Of a stretch of 64,000 nt of DNA, positions 33,373 through 45,452 are shown piece by piece. The notes below the pieces were generated by a model. That model did no database searches. It was not told the DNA's origin and worked only from the letters and a program-made list of their open reading frames with translations. The DNA is from Gymnopus androsaceus JB14 (taxonomy: Eukaryota; Basidiomycota; Agaricomycetes; Agaricales; Omphalotaceae): assembly GCA_009733575.1 (NCBI GenBank), contig ML769477.1, forward strand, positions 1 through 64,000, read 5' to 3'. Each line of letters begins with the position of its first letter. Position 1 is the stretch's first letter. The position numbers were made by a program, and so were the translations under genes.

Positions 33373-35474
33373 TTAAGGACTTTGAGCATATTTTGATCGG
33401 CTTCGTAGGAGATGTCCCCATTTCATTAACGACTGTAGAAAAGGAAGAGTTGTCAGAGCCTAGAGAACAATGCCTAAAAGACGAGCATCTCACCCAAAAC
33501 ACCGGCATCATCAGCAACGACACGCCCGCTAGCAATGCCGACGCAGGCCCCAAACCCAAGTTTGTGAAGAAGGCCCTTCCAAACAGCGGGAACACGCTCG
33601 CTATTGATGATCGGAAAAGGTCGTTTCCTGCCAATACAGATGCTGCATATAATGGATAGGCCGACGTGACATACATGAGGATGCTCTGGAAGTTGAGATA
33701 TATCCCAGGGAGGTAGAGTGAAGCACCTTAGCGAACGTTCCATTAGTTTATTCTTGCGTGGAGCATTGAAGTAAGGCATACCTATGATGGGCACTATCCA
33801 GTGAACGTTCTCCCTTGACCCAAAGCCGAATATTAAAAGTGATGTCGGGACGAAGAGGCTCGCTATGAGACCGATTTCAAGTCGGACTTCAGGCGCAAGT
33901 GATTTGCCTGCGGCCGTGGCTCGGTCAGCACGTGGCTCGATGTGAAGTTTTTGGTATAAGGCGTAGAAGGTATACTGAGGGTCGAACGTTAGATTAGGTG
34001 AAAACTTGGACTATAGAGAAAGCTTACTGTCGCTGCGGCGGATACGAAGAAGCCAATGAAAGGGAGACCAGCTGATTCCAAGGTTGAAATTATATATGTC
34101 CGTGAAGACCAAAGGGAAGGCTTCAAACCAAAGGTAGAAGATAGCATCTATGTAGTTCGTGTGAGTAACATTTCAAGCAGTAATCAGAATGTCGACACTC
34201 ACAGACAAAGCCAAGGTATACGTTTGCGAACATGAGCACAGGCTCTTTAGCCAGAATGAAAGGTCGTAAAAGTGCCTCTTTAAAGATGGAACCGATGGAT
34301 TCTCCCTCGGTATCTTTCTCTCCCTTGGACATCAGTTGCTGGTTCGCGGTAAGCTTTCTGAGTCGCTGCGCTCGCCTCAGCAGGATTGTAGGTTCGTACG
34401 TCTCCGGAAGAAACATCATCAAAAACACAAAGCTGAAAGCCGAGAGCCAGATGAGCTCGTATTGCGGCCACCGCCATCCTTTCGCCTGGGCAGCAAATCC
34501 ACCAATAACAGGACCGGCTGTAGGTTTGATATCGTCAGCATAAGCAGTGACAACTCGGATTGAAGAAAACCTACCTATAGGACCTCCAACGGCACCTATA
34601 GCCCATATTCCGACAACATAAGCAAGTTGACTTGCGGGGTAGATGTCACCCATAGAAGCCCCGCCTGTAGCAAGTGCTGGGCTACCGAAGAATCCGGTGA
34701 GGAAACGAAATGCAAGAATCGTCTGGATATTCGTGGCAGTGATTATGGGTATTTGGAAAATGACGAAGAGGAAGAACTGACGCCATGTAAATTATGTTCC
34801 GACCGAAGACAGGTAGCTCTTGCATAGGCGAAAGAAACATAGGTCCAATCCCGATATCCTACATTGAACAGTTAGGGACTTTAGGAGAACAAATCCAGGA
34901 ATTTGCCTACCAAGCACATAGAGCGTAAGACCAAGAGTAGCATGGACAAGGGTGACATCAAAGTCGCTTATAATTCCAGGTATCGACGGAGTATAAATGG
35001 CCGAGCCAATGTACATGGTGAATGTCATCAGACTAATGTTGAATGCAACAAATGCTCGCTTCGTAGGAGACCAGTTCCTGCAAGAAAATATCAGAAAAAT
35101 GACGCGTAAAACGAGCGGAAGTGTGTATTACCTTGGATTATCTGGATCATCATCACCATACCAGCTCACCAGGTTTGGGTCGGAGATCTCGTTATCAAGC
35201 TTCAGACCAAGTTCTTTTTCGTCCACAGCGATGGTGTCCTCTCTCGCTAGCACTGTTACAGGTGTACTTGTGCCGCTCTTCTTTTGAGCAACATCACCAC
35301 AGAGTGTCGCTGCATCGGACGCATCCCATTCTGGCGTAGAGGAGTAGAGGGAGATGAAAAGTGAGCGGGTACGACAAAGTCTGGCCGTTGCTCTTGGTAA
35401 GGTAGAAGTCTACCTTTCGAGATGAGATTGAGGAACTGGCCGACAGTGGAATCGCGAATGATATCTGCAACCAT
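33373..35474 (-). pseudogene. MFS drug/polyamine transporter (DHA1-like), multiply frameshifted
   Basis: The gene reads from ATG at 35474 (MVADIIRDSTVGQFLNLIS) to TAA at 33373 (SKYAQSP end), about 550 aa with several introns. Visible landmarks are WYGDDDPDNPRNW before helix 1, a YVLGYGIGPM-type segment in helix 2, TGFFGSPALATGGASMGD, RWPQYELIW, a long central loop with LLRRAQRLRK, and C-terminal helices LGPASALLAGVSLLMMP. This layout fits the FLR1/TPO1-like proton antiporters that export drugs or polyamines. One-base frameshifts are needed near 34853 (GYGIG), 34780 and 34072. The 5' part (35331-35413) is either an 83-nt intron or a fourth frameshift. It is a decayed gene or an unpolished sequence. 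Confidence 0.82.
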
Positions 35475-35956
35475 TGTTCGTTAGGTTTCGAGGGAAGACT
35501 TGTGATGAAAACAACAGTTTCATGGTTGAATTTATATCTAGAAAGCTGAACGGCTGATTAAGATTCAGAGAATGGTTTGCTGAGTGGAAGTTGAGTTGAG
35601 TGGGAGAGCTGAGCAAGATAGTTGCTTGGTGAGCAAGTGGATTCCTAATCAAGGTTCGATTGGTACCGCCGGCGGTCGGGCCGTGGCACCGACCGATGCC
35701 CGAACCAGCTGTGGTATTGCTGAGGAAAGGTCTTACGCTCCCCCACATAGATGATAGGAGATGATGGAGATGCAATTGACCACGACATCATGGCCCAGGA
35801 AGACACAAGATTTTTTATCTCCCGCTTCGGCTCACATTCATACGAGAGGCTAGAGGAGTCATATCACTCCAAATTGGTGATATAATACACTGTACAGTTC
35901 TATAAAATTATTGATTGGTAGTACATGAATAATCGTCGACTCTCGAGCTGAATGCT
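35475..35956. other. intergenic 5' of MFS gene
   Basis: It is the presumed MFS promoter region. Nothing else was recognised. Confidence 0.4.
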
Positions 35957-36349
35957 TCAAGGGTTCTTGAGACCGCCGGGGCGATACCTGGCAGAGTGCT
36001 CGTTAGTTCATCATCCCCTTTGTAGCCTTTCTAAGGAATGCTCGTACCATATCCATCCAATGGCCACCCATGGCAAAGCAAATCCGAAACCCAAATATGC
36101 GATGAACTTGTAGGTGAATGCTCGTTTGTTCGTAAAGTCAAACGGTAAGTGCTAGTATAGCAGGTCAATCAGTAGTGGTGGCACAAAAAAAGAGTGGAGA
36201 CTTACACTGGTTTCAGTGAGAGGGGTTACGTTGACCGGAGTACCGAAGCTGTTGATAAGCCTCGCTCCTTGCGGCCTTGATAGATATCTCGAAGTAGAGG
36301 GTCTAATAATGGATGAAGAAACACGAGCACGGAGGGCTGCCGACGACAT
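35957..36349 (-). CDS. cytochrome c oxidase subunit VIIc (yeast Cox8) homologue
   Basis: Complement of exons 36206-36349, 36048-36151 and 35957-35987; 92 aa, introns of 54 and 60 nt. The N-terminal 40 residues are Ser/Arg-rich without acids, a mitochondrial presequence (MSSAALRARVSSSI...). The mature part contains PFDFTNKRAFTYKFIAYLGFGFALPW, the conserved COX VIIc core with its single membrane helix, and ends in a short basic tail. It is a nuclear-encoded subunit of respiratory complex IV in the inner mitochondrial membrane. The open frame extends upstream of this ATG, but the presequence starts here. Confidence 0.88.
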
Positions 36350-38317
36350 TATGCAAGTGATTCGAGTTGTAGGAGAAGCTTTTGGCTGGTTGTAAGTGGG
36401 CGCTGAGCAAAGACTTGCCAAACATTGCAAAAGGGCAGCTATATTTATACCAAATTGTAAGATTCGAAGTCTAGGCCGACCTTGAACCACAAAGTAGCAG
36501 CGATCGTACTACAGGCAGTGAGGGTCAGTGACTAGACGAGACTAGCAAGGACTAGATCATCTAGATGTCATCGGCTATTGTTCGACGTCAGCGCGGGCGG
36601 TATGATGCAAAGTGTCGGTTTCGGTGGTGGCACCATTGGGCATTATTTCGAGATGTTAATAACGCTTTATAGATCGTGAATTTGAGAATAGAAGCTCTAC
36701 GCCAGCAGAGAAAATTCGAATCCACTCACCGATCGACGCGAAGGATAGCAGACGCCCTCATAGCCACAGTTCTAGCTCATCAGCGCAGCCGAAACGTTGC
36801 CGAAGTCCCGATTCACAATCTAGACCGACGGTCGGATATTGACTGATATGTCCAGCTTTGACCTCTTCCAACATGGGGCAAATTTTCGCATTCTACTGTG
36901 TCCGATTAGGTGCGATTATCGAGTAACACATGAACTCAGAGATCTGAGCACTAGTAGCCTTGGCAAAGGTTTCGAAATGTGTGTCTCCCGTGCCCTGCCG
37001 CTCGCGATTGTGACAAAGACACTGCAGATGTCCAAGGAATGCATGGATTTTGGGTTATATTTGCGTCCGGCGTCTTGCACACTGGGGATGCAGAAAGATG
37101 TCGGTTAAAGTCCGAGATAGCGACCTAGATACTAGCTGAATACCTGTTAAATACCAGAGCATAAATGATGGATAATTCAGAGTAAAAATCTGCGACATAC
37201 CTTCTCCAGCTATTAGTGCCATGTAGTTCACACCAACTCGCTTTCCACTGGGACATTTCCAATCGTTCCGAGGTCAATCATAGAAATGTTTTGGAAATTA
37301 TATCATTGGGACTCGAAGATTCGACCAGATTCGAATTTTGCGCAACGCTAGCATTCGACTGTGCATATGAGAGGATGAGACGGGATGAGAAGAGTTGACT
37401 AGTAGTCCTTTTCGCTGAACGAGTCCTTTTCGCTGAGCGCTTGCAGTGCCGCACGTCACGTCATTGTTTGTGACAGATCATCAATCGTTCTTTTGGCGCC
37501 CATCATTGTATTCTTCCCCAGCTTTCCCCACACCTCCCACACATCCTCGATTTTTAGTTGATTCTGCTCGCGGAATCCTCCGATGAACCTCGTACCGGTC
37601 AGACGCGTAAAATTTTCTTATCATATCCCTTGAACGTCTAACTACCGGCAACCGGTTGCAATGACGTTGAACAGCGGACATGCACCTTTTGGTTTGTTTC
37701 TTGCTTTCAATCGCACATCCTACGCATTAAAACACTCACCGATGTCCTCGTATCTCATTCCTCAAAGCTATACCGCTTCCCATGGTGCTGGACGGACTTG
37801 CAGGGTCAGCTGGTAGTTTAAGCGCTACCTATAAGCGCCAGATTGAGCTTCCAGAGACGAAAACACGTCCGGTATGGACGCCTGACATTGAAAAGGACAC
37901 TGCCATGTATAGCTACACGTCAGTACTCATTTTATCCCTCTTCAGCTGGTCTGGTATAGAGATACCTCGAGAGAACGTTCCGCACGTCACTGAATGGTTC
38001 GTCTTGCTACCCACTGCTCCCGCCCCCGCTTCATTACCTGGGCCAGGCTATGCCCTTCCGTCACCTTGTACATATGGTGCGGTGGCCTGTGGAAGTCTTG
38101 AAAAGACGTCCAACTGACCTTCTAATATTTGGGGAATACAGTCCCGCCGAAGTGTACATTCTAGTTATTTAAGGTTTACCTTGTGCCCCAATGAACGACC
38201 ACCATCCACATGTTAATGGATGCGGTGCTGCCCTTGTACTATTCTAGGTAAGGTATTTCGTACTTTTCCAGAAAACATCTTTTATTGAAGAATGTACAGC
38301 GTTTTGGAGGGACGGCC
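36350..38317. other. intergenic, no convincing gene
   Basis: Open frames at 36839-37108 and 37782-38117 have unusual composition and no recognisable motif. Nothing supports them beyond length. No repeat is seen before 38318. Confidence 0.45.
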
Positions 38318-38620
38318 TGATAACAGCTATCCATGTTCCACTACACACCTTTCGCATTCTTGAACGAAAAAAATCATCGCTTTGATTTCGCTAGCTTTTG
38401 CTTGCTTTCCGCATCGCTTCCTCACTGTCTTATTCTCAACTATGAACCACACCTCATGGCCTGATAAAAGCTATCTATATTTCACTACACACCTTTTGCA
38501 TTCTTGAACCAAACTCATTCGCTCTAATTTCGCTAGCTCGTGCTTGCTTTCCACTTTGCTTCCTTGCTTTCCACTTTGTTTTCTCGCTTTCCACTTTGCT
38601 TTCTTGCTTTCTTGTTTTCT
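38318..38620 (+). repeat. tandem duplication of zinc-finger gene 1 promoter and start
   Basis: Two roughly 140-bp copies (about 38318-38457 and 38458-38620) share ggcctgataa-agctatc, cactacacacctttygcatt and the cttgctttccrc run. The first copy also carries an actatgaac remnant at the position of the real start codon actatgagc of the second copy. Confidence 0.8.
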
Positions 38621-38623
38621 ACT

Positions 38624-39701
38624 ATGAGCTTCCTCACGTACGATCAAGAGGATGACGGGTAAATTCTCGAGTTCTTTTCACTAGCCATAGGCTGATGAAT
38701 GTACAGGACGGAATACCAATTCACAGTGGAGGAGCCCATAATCGAAACAACACATCCTAGTCCGTTGAGCCCCAACCTCCTTCCTCACACCTCACCCATT
38801 GGCGGTTTCTTTGCGAATCCAGGTCTAGCAATGCGTATCCAGGATGAACGATACCATTACTATGGTGAAAGCTTTGCTCCACCAAGCCAGTCTCTGTCGT
38901 ATACCTCTCCCACTGATTTTGCTCCGCTCACTTCATCCGAGCAAGTTCGTTCGCCAAATGCTTCAAGCGGTTTACGCTTAGATCTGGAGTTTTCAGAGCG
39001 TCTTTCATTCCGCGAATATGATACCAGCTCTTCTGTACCTCTTCCTCACTCGCCGACGTCACCTTGGCTTCTTCATTCACCTGTAACGCCCAGTGAAGAT
39101 TCTTTTACGCCGGACAGCGAACTCCCGCTTCATTCCTCTGGCACCCTTCATCCGGGTTTTGGAATTGACCATGAGCATTGGCTCGGGCGCAATCGTCTCC
39201 CATTGACCCTACGCTCTCGATCGCCTAGCGTCGCAAGCTCCTCCTCTGAAGGACATTTTCCTTTGGACCAGAGTCGCTCGAACAGCGTTGATCCCCAGCT
39301 CCTTTCAAGCCCAGCGCACTCTAGTCCAGGTTCGACTTTGTACAGCTCTCAGAACGGGTCATCTAGCTCTTTCGCCTCCTCTGAGCCTATTGACTGGCAC
39401 GCTCAGGTGGCATCCGAGAAGACAAAGATGGCAAGTCAGAAGAGGAGGAAGAAGGTTGCCAAATTTTTCTGTGATGTTCCTGGATGCCATGGGAGCTTCA
39501 CCGCGAAGCATAACCTACTCAGTGAGGATTTATTTCCTGCTCCTCAGGCTATCATATAATTAATCACATCGTTCTTGTGTAGATCACTCAAACTCGCATC
39601 AAGGAACTCGGAATTTCGAGTGCCCTTCTTGTAAACAGAAATTCACTACAAGAGCGGTGCTGAAGCGCCATATGAAGACATGTCGTTCGAACATGACCTA
39701 G
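38624..39701 (+). CDS. C2H2 zinc-finger protein 1
   Basis: Exons 38624-38658, 38707-39521 and 39583-39701; 322 aa. After a short first exon (MSFLTYDQEDDG), about 240 residues are Ser/Pro-rich and disordered, with clusters such as SPTSPWLLHSP and RSRSPSVASSSS. Two C-terminal C2H2 fingers follow: CDVPGCHGSFTAKHNL..HSNSH, split by a phase-1 intron between KHNL and the first zinc-binding His, and CPSCKQKFTTRAVLKRHMKTC. It is probably a DNA-binding transcription factor; targets are unknown. It is the first member of a tandem family with the genes at 41145 and 43188, which share intron positions and finger sequence. Its promoter is duplicated upstream. Confidence 0.88.
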
Positions 39702-41144
39702 CTTTCCACCGCCTTTGCCGCAAGATCTTCTGTTTCTAATTTGCATGAACACATATAATTCGTATCGTATAAACGTTCTCTTTGGTTCATATTGTGGAGC
39801 TCATGCTGTCGATTCATCATGAGCCCCGATGGACATGGACAATAATACTTTGCCCATGGACATGCATAGGATATTGTACATGATTGTAATTTTTTCGTCA
39901 TCAGAGAGGCTCCTGCCAGGTCTTGATCATCTAGTCTAGTTCAACTGATTTGTACAGTAATACATGCATCTAATTGTAATCTGCCGATGGCAGTCAGCGT
40001 ATATGAGGAGAGTTTTGGAACCGACACGGTAAACTCCACTGGACTAGTTCTAGTTAAAGCCAATATACACATCTTCTGAACGTCTGAGTCTGACGCGAAT
40101 CAGGAACTTGAACGCGTCCATCCTGCAAACATGCGGTGCGTGGGATAATGGCATCGCATCGTCCGTTCAACCGATTCCTTTCTTCTCCTTCGAGCATCCA
40201 GCTTTTTCTTCAAGTAGTTCTTTGCCATGTCAATCATCGGAAATAATCAGGAGATGAATCATCATAGGCTAGTGCAATTTCTCGTCCGGTTGTAATGGCC
40301 TGTAGCTAGGGAGCATAACTTGGTGGGTCGGAACTTGTCGATGTAGGTGTTGGCTTGGTGAGTAGATTCCAGGTAGATACGGAGAGTTTTGAGCTTGAAT
40401 GATTGCCCTTCATTATTCTTTCTTTGGCAATTTTGCCTCCAATAGAGGTCCCCGATCATGATTCATGAACCGTTATTCTGTTGTTCTTCGAACTTACTGT
40501 TCGCGCAACATGGTATGCGCGCGCAGCGCGTTGCTTCTGCGCATAATCGGTTACTTAACTCCCCGCAACGCTATTGGACGATTCCCCACCGATGTCGCAC
40601 GAATGCCATATTTTTACCAGTAGCGGATCGAGCTCACTTGAATTCGTACTCTCTGGCAGAATTCTCTTTGCCATCCCCTTTCGCTTGTTACCAGCTCACT
40701 CTGATACATCCACGCATTCAGCCACAAAATAAATCTCTATTTTACTCTCCTGTGCGCAGTCTCCGGCTCTAGCTCTGGCAGGCCTTACTGTCATCTAAAG
40801 ATCAGGAAATACCCCAACACGTGTAATGCACGTTTTCCACTTTCAGAAAAAGCCTCTTTGAGTGCTACCGCTACCTTTTTTAGAATCTCCGAAATTTCAT
40901 CGATCTTGCACAGTACTCTTTGCTCTCTTTCAAACAAATGATAATCAAACTCACGCGCGATTTCTGGCTCTGCCGTTACTGCAACGCGTTTCCTCATGCT
41001 CTTGAGTCTTGACGCGGTCATTGCAAAACACGATACGGCCGGGGTTTGACATTTTGGAGTGAAATGCACCTGACTTAACAGCACTTCCGTCGCTATAAGT
41101 ACGCCGTATAACCGTTCCCTACCTCCCGCGATACATCTCTCGCA
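39702..41144. other. intergenic between zinc-finger genes 1 and 2
   Basis: No repeat was found. A 132-codon minus-strand frame (40791-41189) overlaps the next gene and is not convincing. A TATA-like tataag at 41093 sits about 50 bp before the start of gene 2. Confidence 0.45.
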
Positions 41145-42774
41145 ATGGCTCCCAAGGTTTTCCTCACGAATCCTGAAGGGTAAGATCATATTGCTCCTTC
41201 ACTGTTGATGCTAATGCGCGCCCTTAACAGTGATGTCTATGAGGAATTCTCTTCCTCGCTCGACTTTTATGATCTTGCGAAATTGGCTTCGTTGCCACCA
41301 GTTCAAGAGCCCGGTCCAACCACCCAAACCGCGCTCTTTGGAAACACCTCTTTCTACGAGATTACAACCACCGCTCATCCTGGCGACGATGCTTTGAGCC
41401 TTTACGAGTCGCAACGGGATTTGTACCAGCTATCCGTTCCTTTTGAAGGAAGTAGCTACACGCCTCGGGCTTCACTTTATGACAGTATTGCTCCCTCAAT
41501 GAAGCCTTCAGATTTGGGCAATTTTTCATTTGAGCAACAAGCCCCGGTGGCCATGGATAACGATAATCTACCCATGGGCGCGTTTAATATGGAACAATTT
41601 ATCGCTACCGCTCACTCCGGAACTCTACCACCGTCTACCAATCACTTTTCATTCGAGTTCTCTCACCACGGTCCAGGCCTTCCGTCTCCGTTCGTCACTG
41701 GTCAGACGCCTCCATCGTCGCCTTCGTCTCTATACCACTCCGAATGGCAACATCACCGAACAGACTTGGAGCGTTCGGCACCAATCGGATCGCCTACGAA
41801 TCGGTCCGCTCACTCCTCGCCGTCCCTAGGTGCATCCTCAGTACCAGAATCGCCCTCTCTGTACACCCCTTCATCGCACTTCAATCATCGTCAGGGTTTT
41901 CCTTTCTTCAACCATCCATTCTCATACCGCGAGGAGCTTCCTGGATCACCTGGCTCTGCAGACGTCGACTTTAGACATAGCCACGAAACTGATGGAACGG
42001 GCTTTTCTGCTGCTCGCGGACGTCAGCCTAGTCGTTCTATTCGACGCCACCAGCCGTACAATACCAGTGCTAGTCGTTCGCCGAGTGCATCCGGCAGTGC
42101 ACGCATCCGTCGAGAAAGTTGTTCACCTGTTTCGGAGCGCCTAACTGAATCTATTGCTAAACTCGGCCTCAATGCTCGTGCTCGAAGAGCCTTCAGTGGG
42201 CCTCAAGGAACGTTGCAGCCCAGCGACTCACTCGCAGCCAACCTCGGCCCACCATTCCCCTCCCCAACTCAGATCTCCCGTGGAGGGAGGGTGAGTGATA
42301 GTTACCTGCAATCTCTCCCACCGCCGAACCGCGATGACACCGGGAGGATGTCGAAAGCGGAAATGTGGTCGCTCGCTCAGTCTACAGAAACGTTCGACGA
42401 AGAGTTTATCGAAGAAGAACCACCAGACCCGGTCGCAGGGCCTGCTCCAAAAGAACTGGTAGCTTCTTCCGCCCTGGTCCTTGCCGCCACTTCCCGACGT
42501 AAGATCGAAGCGACGCATTTTTGTACGTTCAGTGGGTGTAAAGCGAGCTTCACAGCCAAACACAACCTTCAACGTACGTGAACTATTATTAACGTTGAAC
42601 TCGAAATCGTGTAGAGTGATTGACATATTTGCTGTAGACCACCTGAACTCTCACTATCGCATCAAGGCTCATGTCTGTGCTCAATGTGAGCGGGATTTTG
42701 GCACTGCCCATGTGCTGAACCGTCATCGACGAACCTGCAAAGGAAAGAAGAAGTTTTCAACGGGAAAGGTCTGA
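41145..42774 (+). CDS. C2H2 zinc-finger protein 2
   Basis: Exons 41145-41179, 41231-42573 and 42638-42774; 504 aa. It shares the design of gene 1: a 12-codon first exon, phase-2 first intron, a long Ser/Pro-rich region (with SPSASGSARIRRESCSPVSE and similar basic patches) and the two fingers CTFSGCKASFTAKHNLQ|HHLNSH and CAQCERDFGTAHVLNRHRRTC at the end, with the phase-1 intron inside finger 1. The tail KGKKKFSTGKV is basic. It is likely a nuclear regulator. The frame is clean over 1.3 kb. Confidence 0.9.
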
Positions 42775-43187
42775 CAACATGGTTCGAGAGAGATGTCAAC
42801 GTGGTGACCATGATACACGGAACTGGACAACTTTGTACTTGTGGGTGCTTGATACTTTGCTTCAGCGGGTAACCTTGTCATTGTTGTGGTGACTTTATAC
42901 CTTTTGTCCCTTCCCGGACAGTTGTATGGATTTACTTACTGTAAAGAGACAAATGCAATGCTACGTGACACGAAATTAAATAATGAAGTGAAGTTCGAAA
43001 GAAAAGAATCTGATAGCGACAGCGCCAAATTAGCGCCGGACCGTAAAGGTGTAAAAGGCTGTGTGCAGTGCCTTTCTCAACAAGGTCCCAAGCAGATGTT
43101 TTAAAAGGAACCGTTCAGCTCAGAGATTCTCTCACAATTGACTCTTTAACCGGAACCGCAACCATCCAATCCTGCCCGCCCACTGAA
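42775..43187. other. intergenic between zinc-finger genes 2 and 3
   Basis: Nothing recognised; presumed terminator and promoter. Confidence 0.4.
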
Positions 43188-45452
43188 ATGAGTCGCGACC
43201 AAGATCTAGAAGCTCCTACAATCTTTGTCGAAGCGCCTCCAGAGGACGAGCAGGACGATGTCCTCGATGGCGTGTAGTAAGTAACACCTTTGGCGGCTTT
43301 CCTTATCTCAGTTCATCTTCTAGTTTAAACAGCGCGTTCAACCATGAACATCCCGAGATGCAGGCTCTTTTCCGCCAGGTCTTTCCCGATACAACTTCGT
43401 CTTCGAGAAATGTGCCTGCAGGTCCTGGTCTTATCTCAGAACAGAGCGTGTTTTCGTCCTTTGAACAGTCTGCTCTCATTGGCCAACAAGTCTCACCCCT
43501 TGTAACCTCTGGCTTGCGTGAGGGTCAGTCAATTGTCAGCCAGAAAATAGGTTTACTGATTTGGCTCCCATAGGATCTGCGGGAAATGTTTTTCTTGCCC
43601 CTAATGACCAGACCTCTCCAGTAGATGCTTCGTGGAGTCCAGTGTCTACATCCGAAGGAGATGGTAAAGGTATCGCTTGATTATTCAGAGCGCCTCAACT
43701 GATCACCGATTCTAGTATTTTCAGACAACTGGAGCGAGTCCTCATCGAATTGGAGTCCTTCTGTTCACTCTTCTCTCCTTCTTCTCCCTCTCTTTCTCCT
43801 CTCAACGCCTCATTTAACAATATCTTATTGTCGGATGATAATGTGCAAGGTCCTGCGTTGCACCGACAAAGGAGCAATTCATACACTGGCGGGTCAGATC
43901 CCCAGAATGATCTCGGGACGAGGCCGCGTTCAGCTTCTTTTACGGACTTGGCATCTTTAGGCGACGATTCGCAGTTATACCCCACTCAAGGTTTTGTCCC
44001 CGAATCAAATATACCTTCCCACTACCTCCCGTCCAGTGATTACACTCTGCAAAATCCTCAGATTTCGCAATGGTCGTCAGGCGTGCAGAATGAGACTGCA
44101 ACGGATTCTACATTTGACACCAGTGTATTTGATTTGAACCAGTGGAATGTGCCCCAGTACGCGCCTCCTCCAGGACCACCTCCTTCCCACGCGTCGCACG
44201 GGCGCAGTCTTTCAACGCACCTCACAGTGCCCGTTCCACTTCAGCGTCGGGATGCGCATCGTCGAAGACACAGTCATACGGGTGTAGAACAAGAGAGTGC
44301 TAGAGGACGAAAGCGGTTTAGTCCTACCGCCAGTTCATCTAGCCGTCATTCCTCTCGCGAACCCTCTCCAGTGTCTCCTTCGTCCCAGCTCCCATTCGAT
44401 CTTCCCTATCATTCCTCTCAATCTCGAGCACCGTCTCCAGTCTCTCCGCCATCCCAGTTCCCATTCGATGTTCCGTATCATTCCTCTCAATCTCGAGAAC
44501 CTTCCCCAGTCTCTCCGCCATCCCAGTTCCCGTTCGACGCACCATACCTCAATTTCGGTCCAACGGTGCAGACGGACAATACCAACTTTACGGATTTTTC
44601 ACTACCTTCAGTTGGATCGTCTCAATCGGACTTCTTGTCGCCCATTTCGACATCGTCATCTCCCCATTCGCTGCTTAGCCATACTGAATACCTCTCCCCA
44701 ACATCTCCTGCCGGCTCCTCACCTCAACTTCCATCCTCCTCCGACAACTTCTTGTCGCCGGGGCTATCGTCTAGCTCTAGCTCATCGCACTCGTTGCCTA
44801 CTAGTTCAATCACTATCCATGGTCACGACTCGAAGCCTGAAGTCATATACAGCGGAGGTGTCGCTCGAAGACATAGCTTCGGAGGAAGCCGCAGCCGTAG
44901 TGGCAGTCGCAGCAACTCTCCACTACGTGATCCTTCTCCTCATCCTTCCGAGAGTCTGCATCGCGCTGCTAGCGATCCAATCGGACAGGCCCGTCGTAAA
45001 CGAGCTCCGACTATCCCTCGCAAGTACCCTGGCTTGCTGAAACCTGCCAAGGAGGTGGATGAAGCTGGGCCGTCGTATCCTGACAGTTCGATGATGATCA
45101 ACGTTCCGATCGAAGGTGTACATTCTGCCCCTGCACCTGCAGAGTTCAAGTCGGTGGTCGGGTCGGACAAGATAGTACAAGCCAGTAATCTGCGTCGCAA
45201 GAACGAGCCCAAGTTCAAGTGTGAGATTTGTGATCACCGGTTTACAGCCAAGCATAATCTACAGAGTAAGTGGGATGCCTTTCTTCTGTCATCAGACTCT
45301 AATCTTTCCTGATCTTCTTAGACCACATGAACTCGCATTCCAATAAACGTCCACACGAATGCCTGAAATGTGGAAACACGTTCACGACTAGAGGGACCCA
45401 TGCTCGACATGAATCTATTTGCGCTGGCCGGGCTGTACGCAAAAGGTTCTAG
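43188..45452 (+). CDS. C2H2 zinc-finger protein 3, possible frameshift
   Basis: Exons 43188-43276, 43324 to about 43516, about 43574-43671, about 43724-45265 and 45322-45452; about 640 aa. The N-terminus is acidic (EAPPEDEQDDVLDG). The middle is Ser/Pro-rich and contains a threefold in-frame repeat (PSPVSPPSQFPFD-PYHSSQS; 44345-44550) and an RSRSGSRSNSP patch. Fingers CEICDHRFTAKHNLQ|NHMNSH and CLKCGNTFTTRGTHARHESIC close the protein, with the same phase-1 intron in finger 1. A one-base frame change is needed in the CT-rich run near 43775 to join the SDNWSESSSNWSPSVHS segment to the long downstream frame; a missed splice pattern is possible. Third member of the tandem array. Confidence 0.8.
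44345..44550 (+). repeat. three in-frame repeats of about 69-72 bp in zinc-finger gene 3
   Basis: Units encode (E/A)PSPVSP(S/P)SQ(L/F)PFD(L/V/A)PY followed by HSSQSR. The Ser-Pro pairs look like proline-directed phosphorylation sites. Confidence 0.85.

Noticed and set aside
37782..38117. 111-codon plus-strand frame
   Set aside because: No motif and no splice context; the composition is not like the verified genes.
40791..41189. 132-codon minus-strand frame
   Set aside because: It overlaps the start of zinc-finger gene 2 on the opposite strand and has no recognisable motif.
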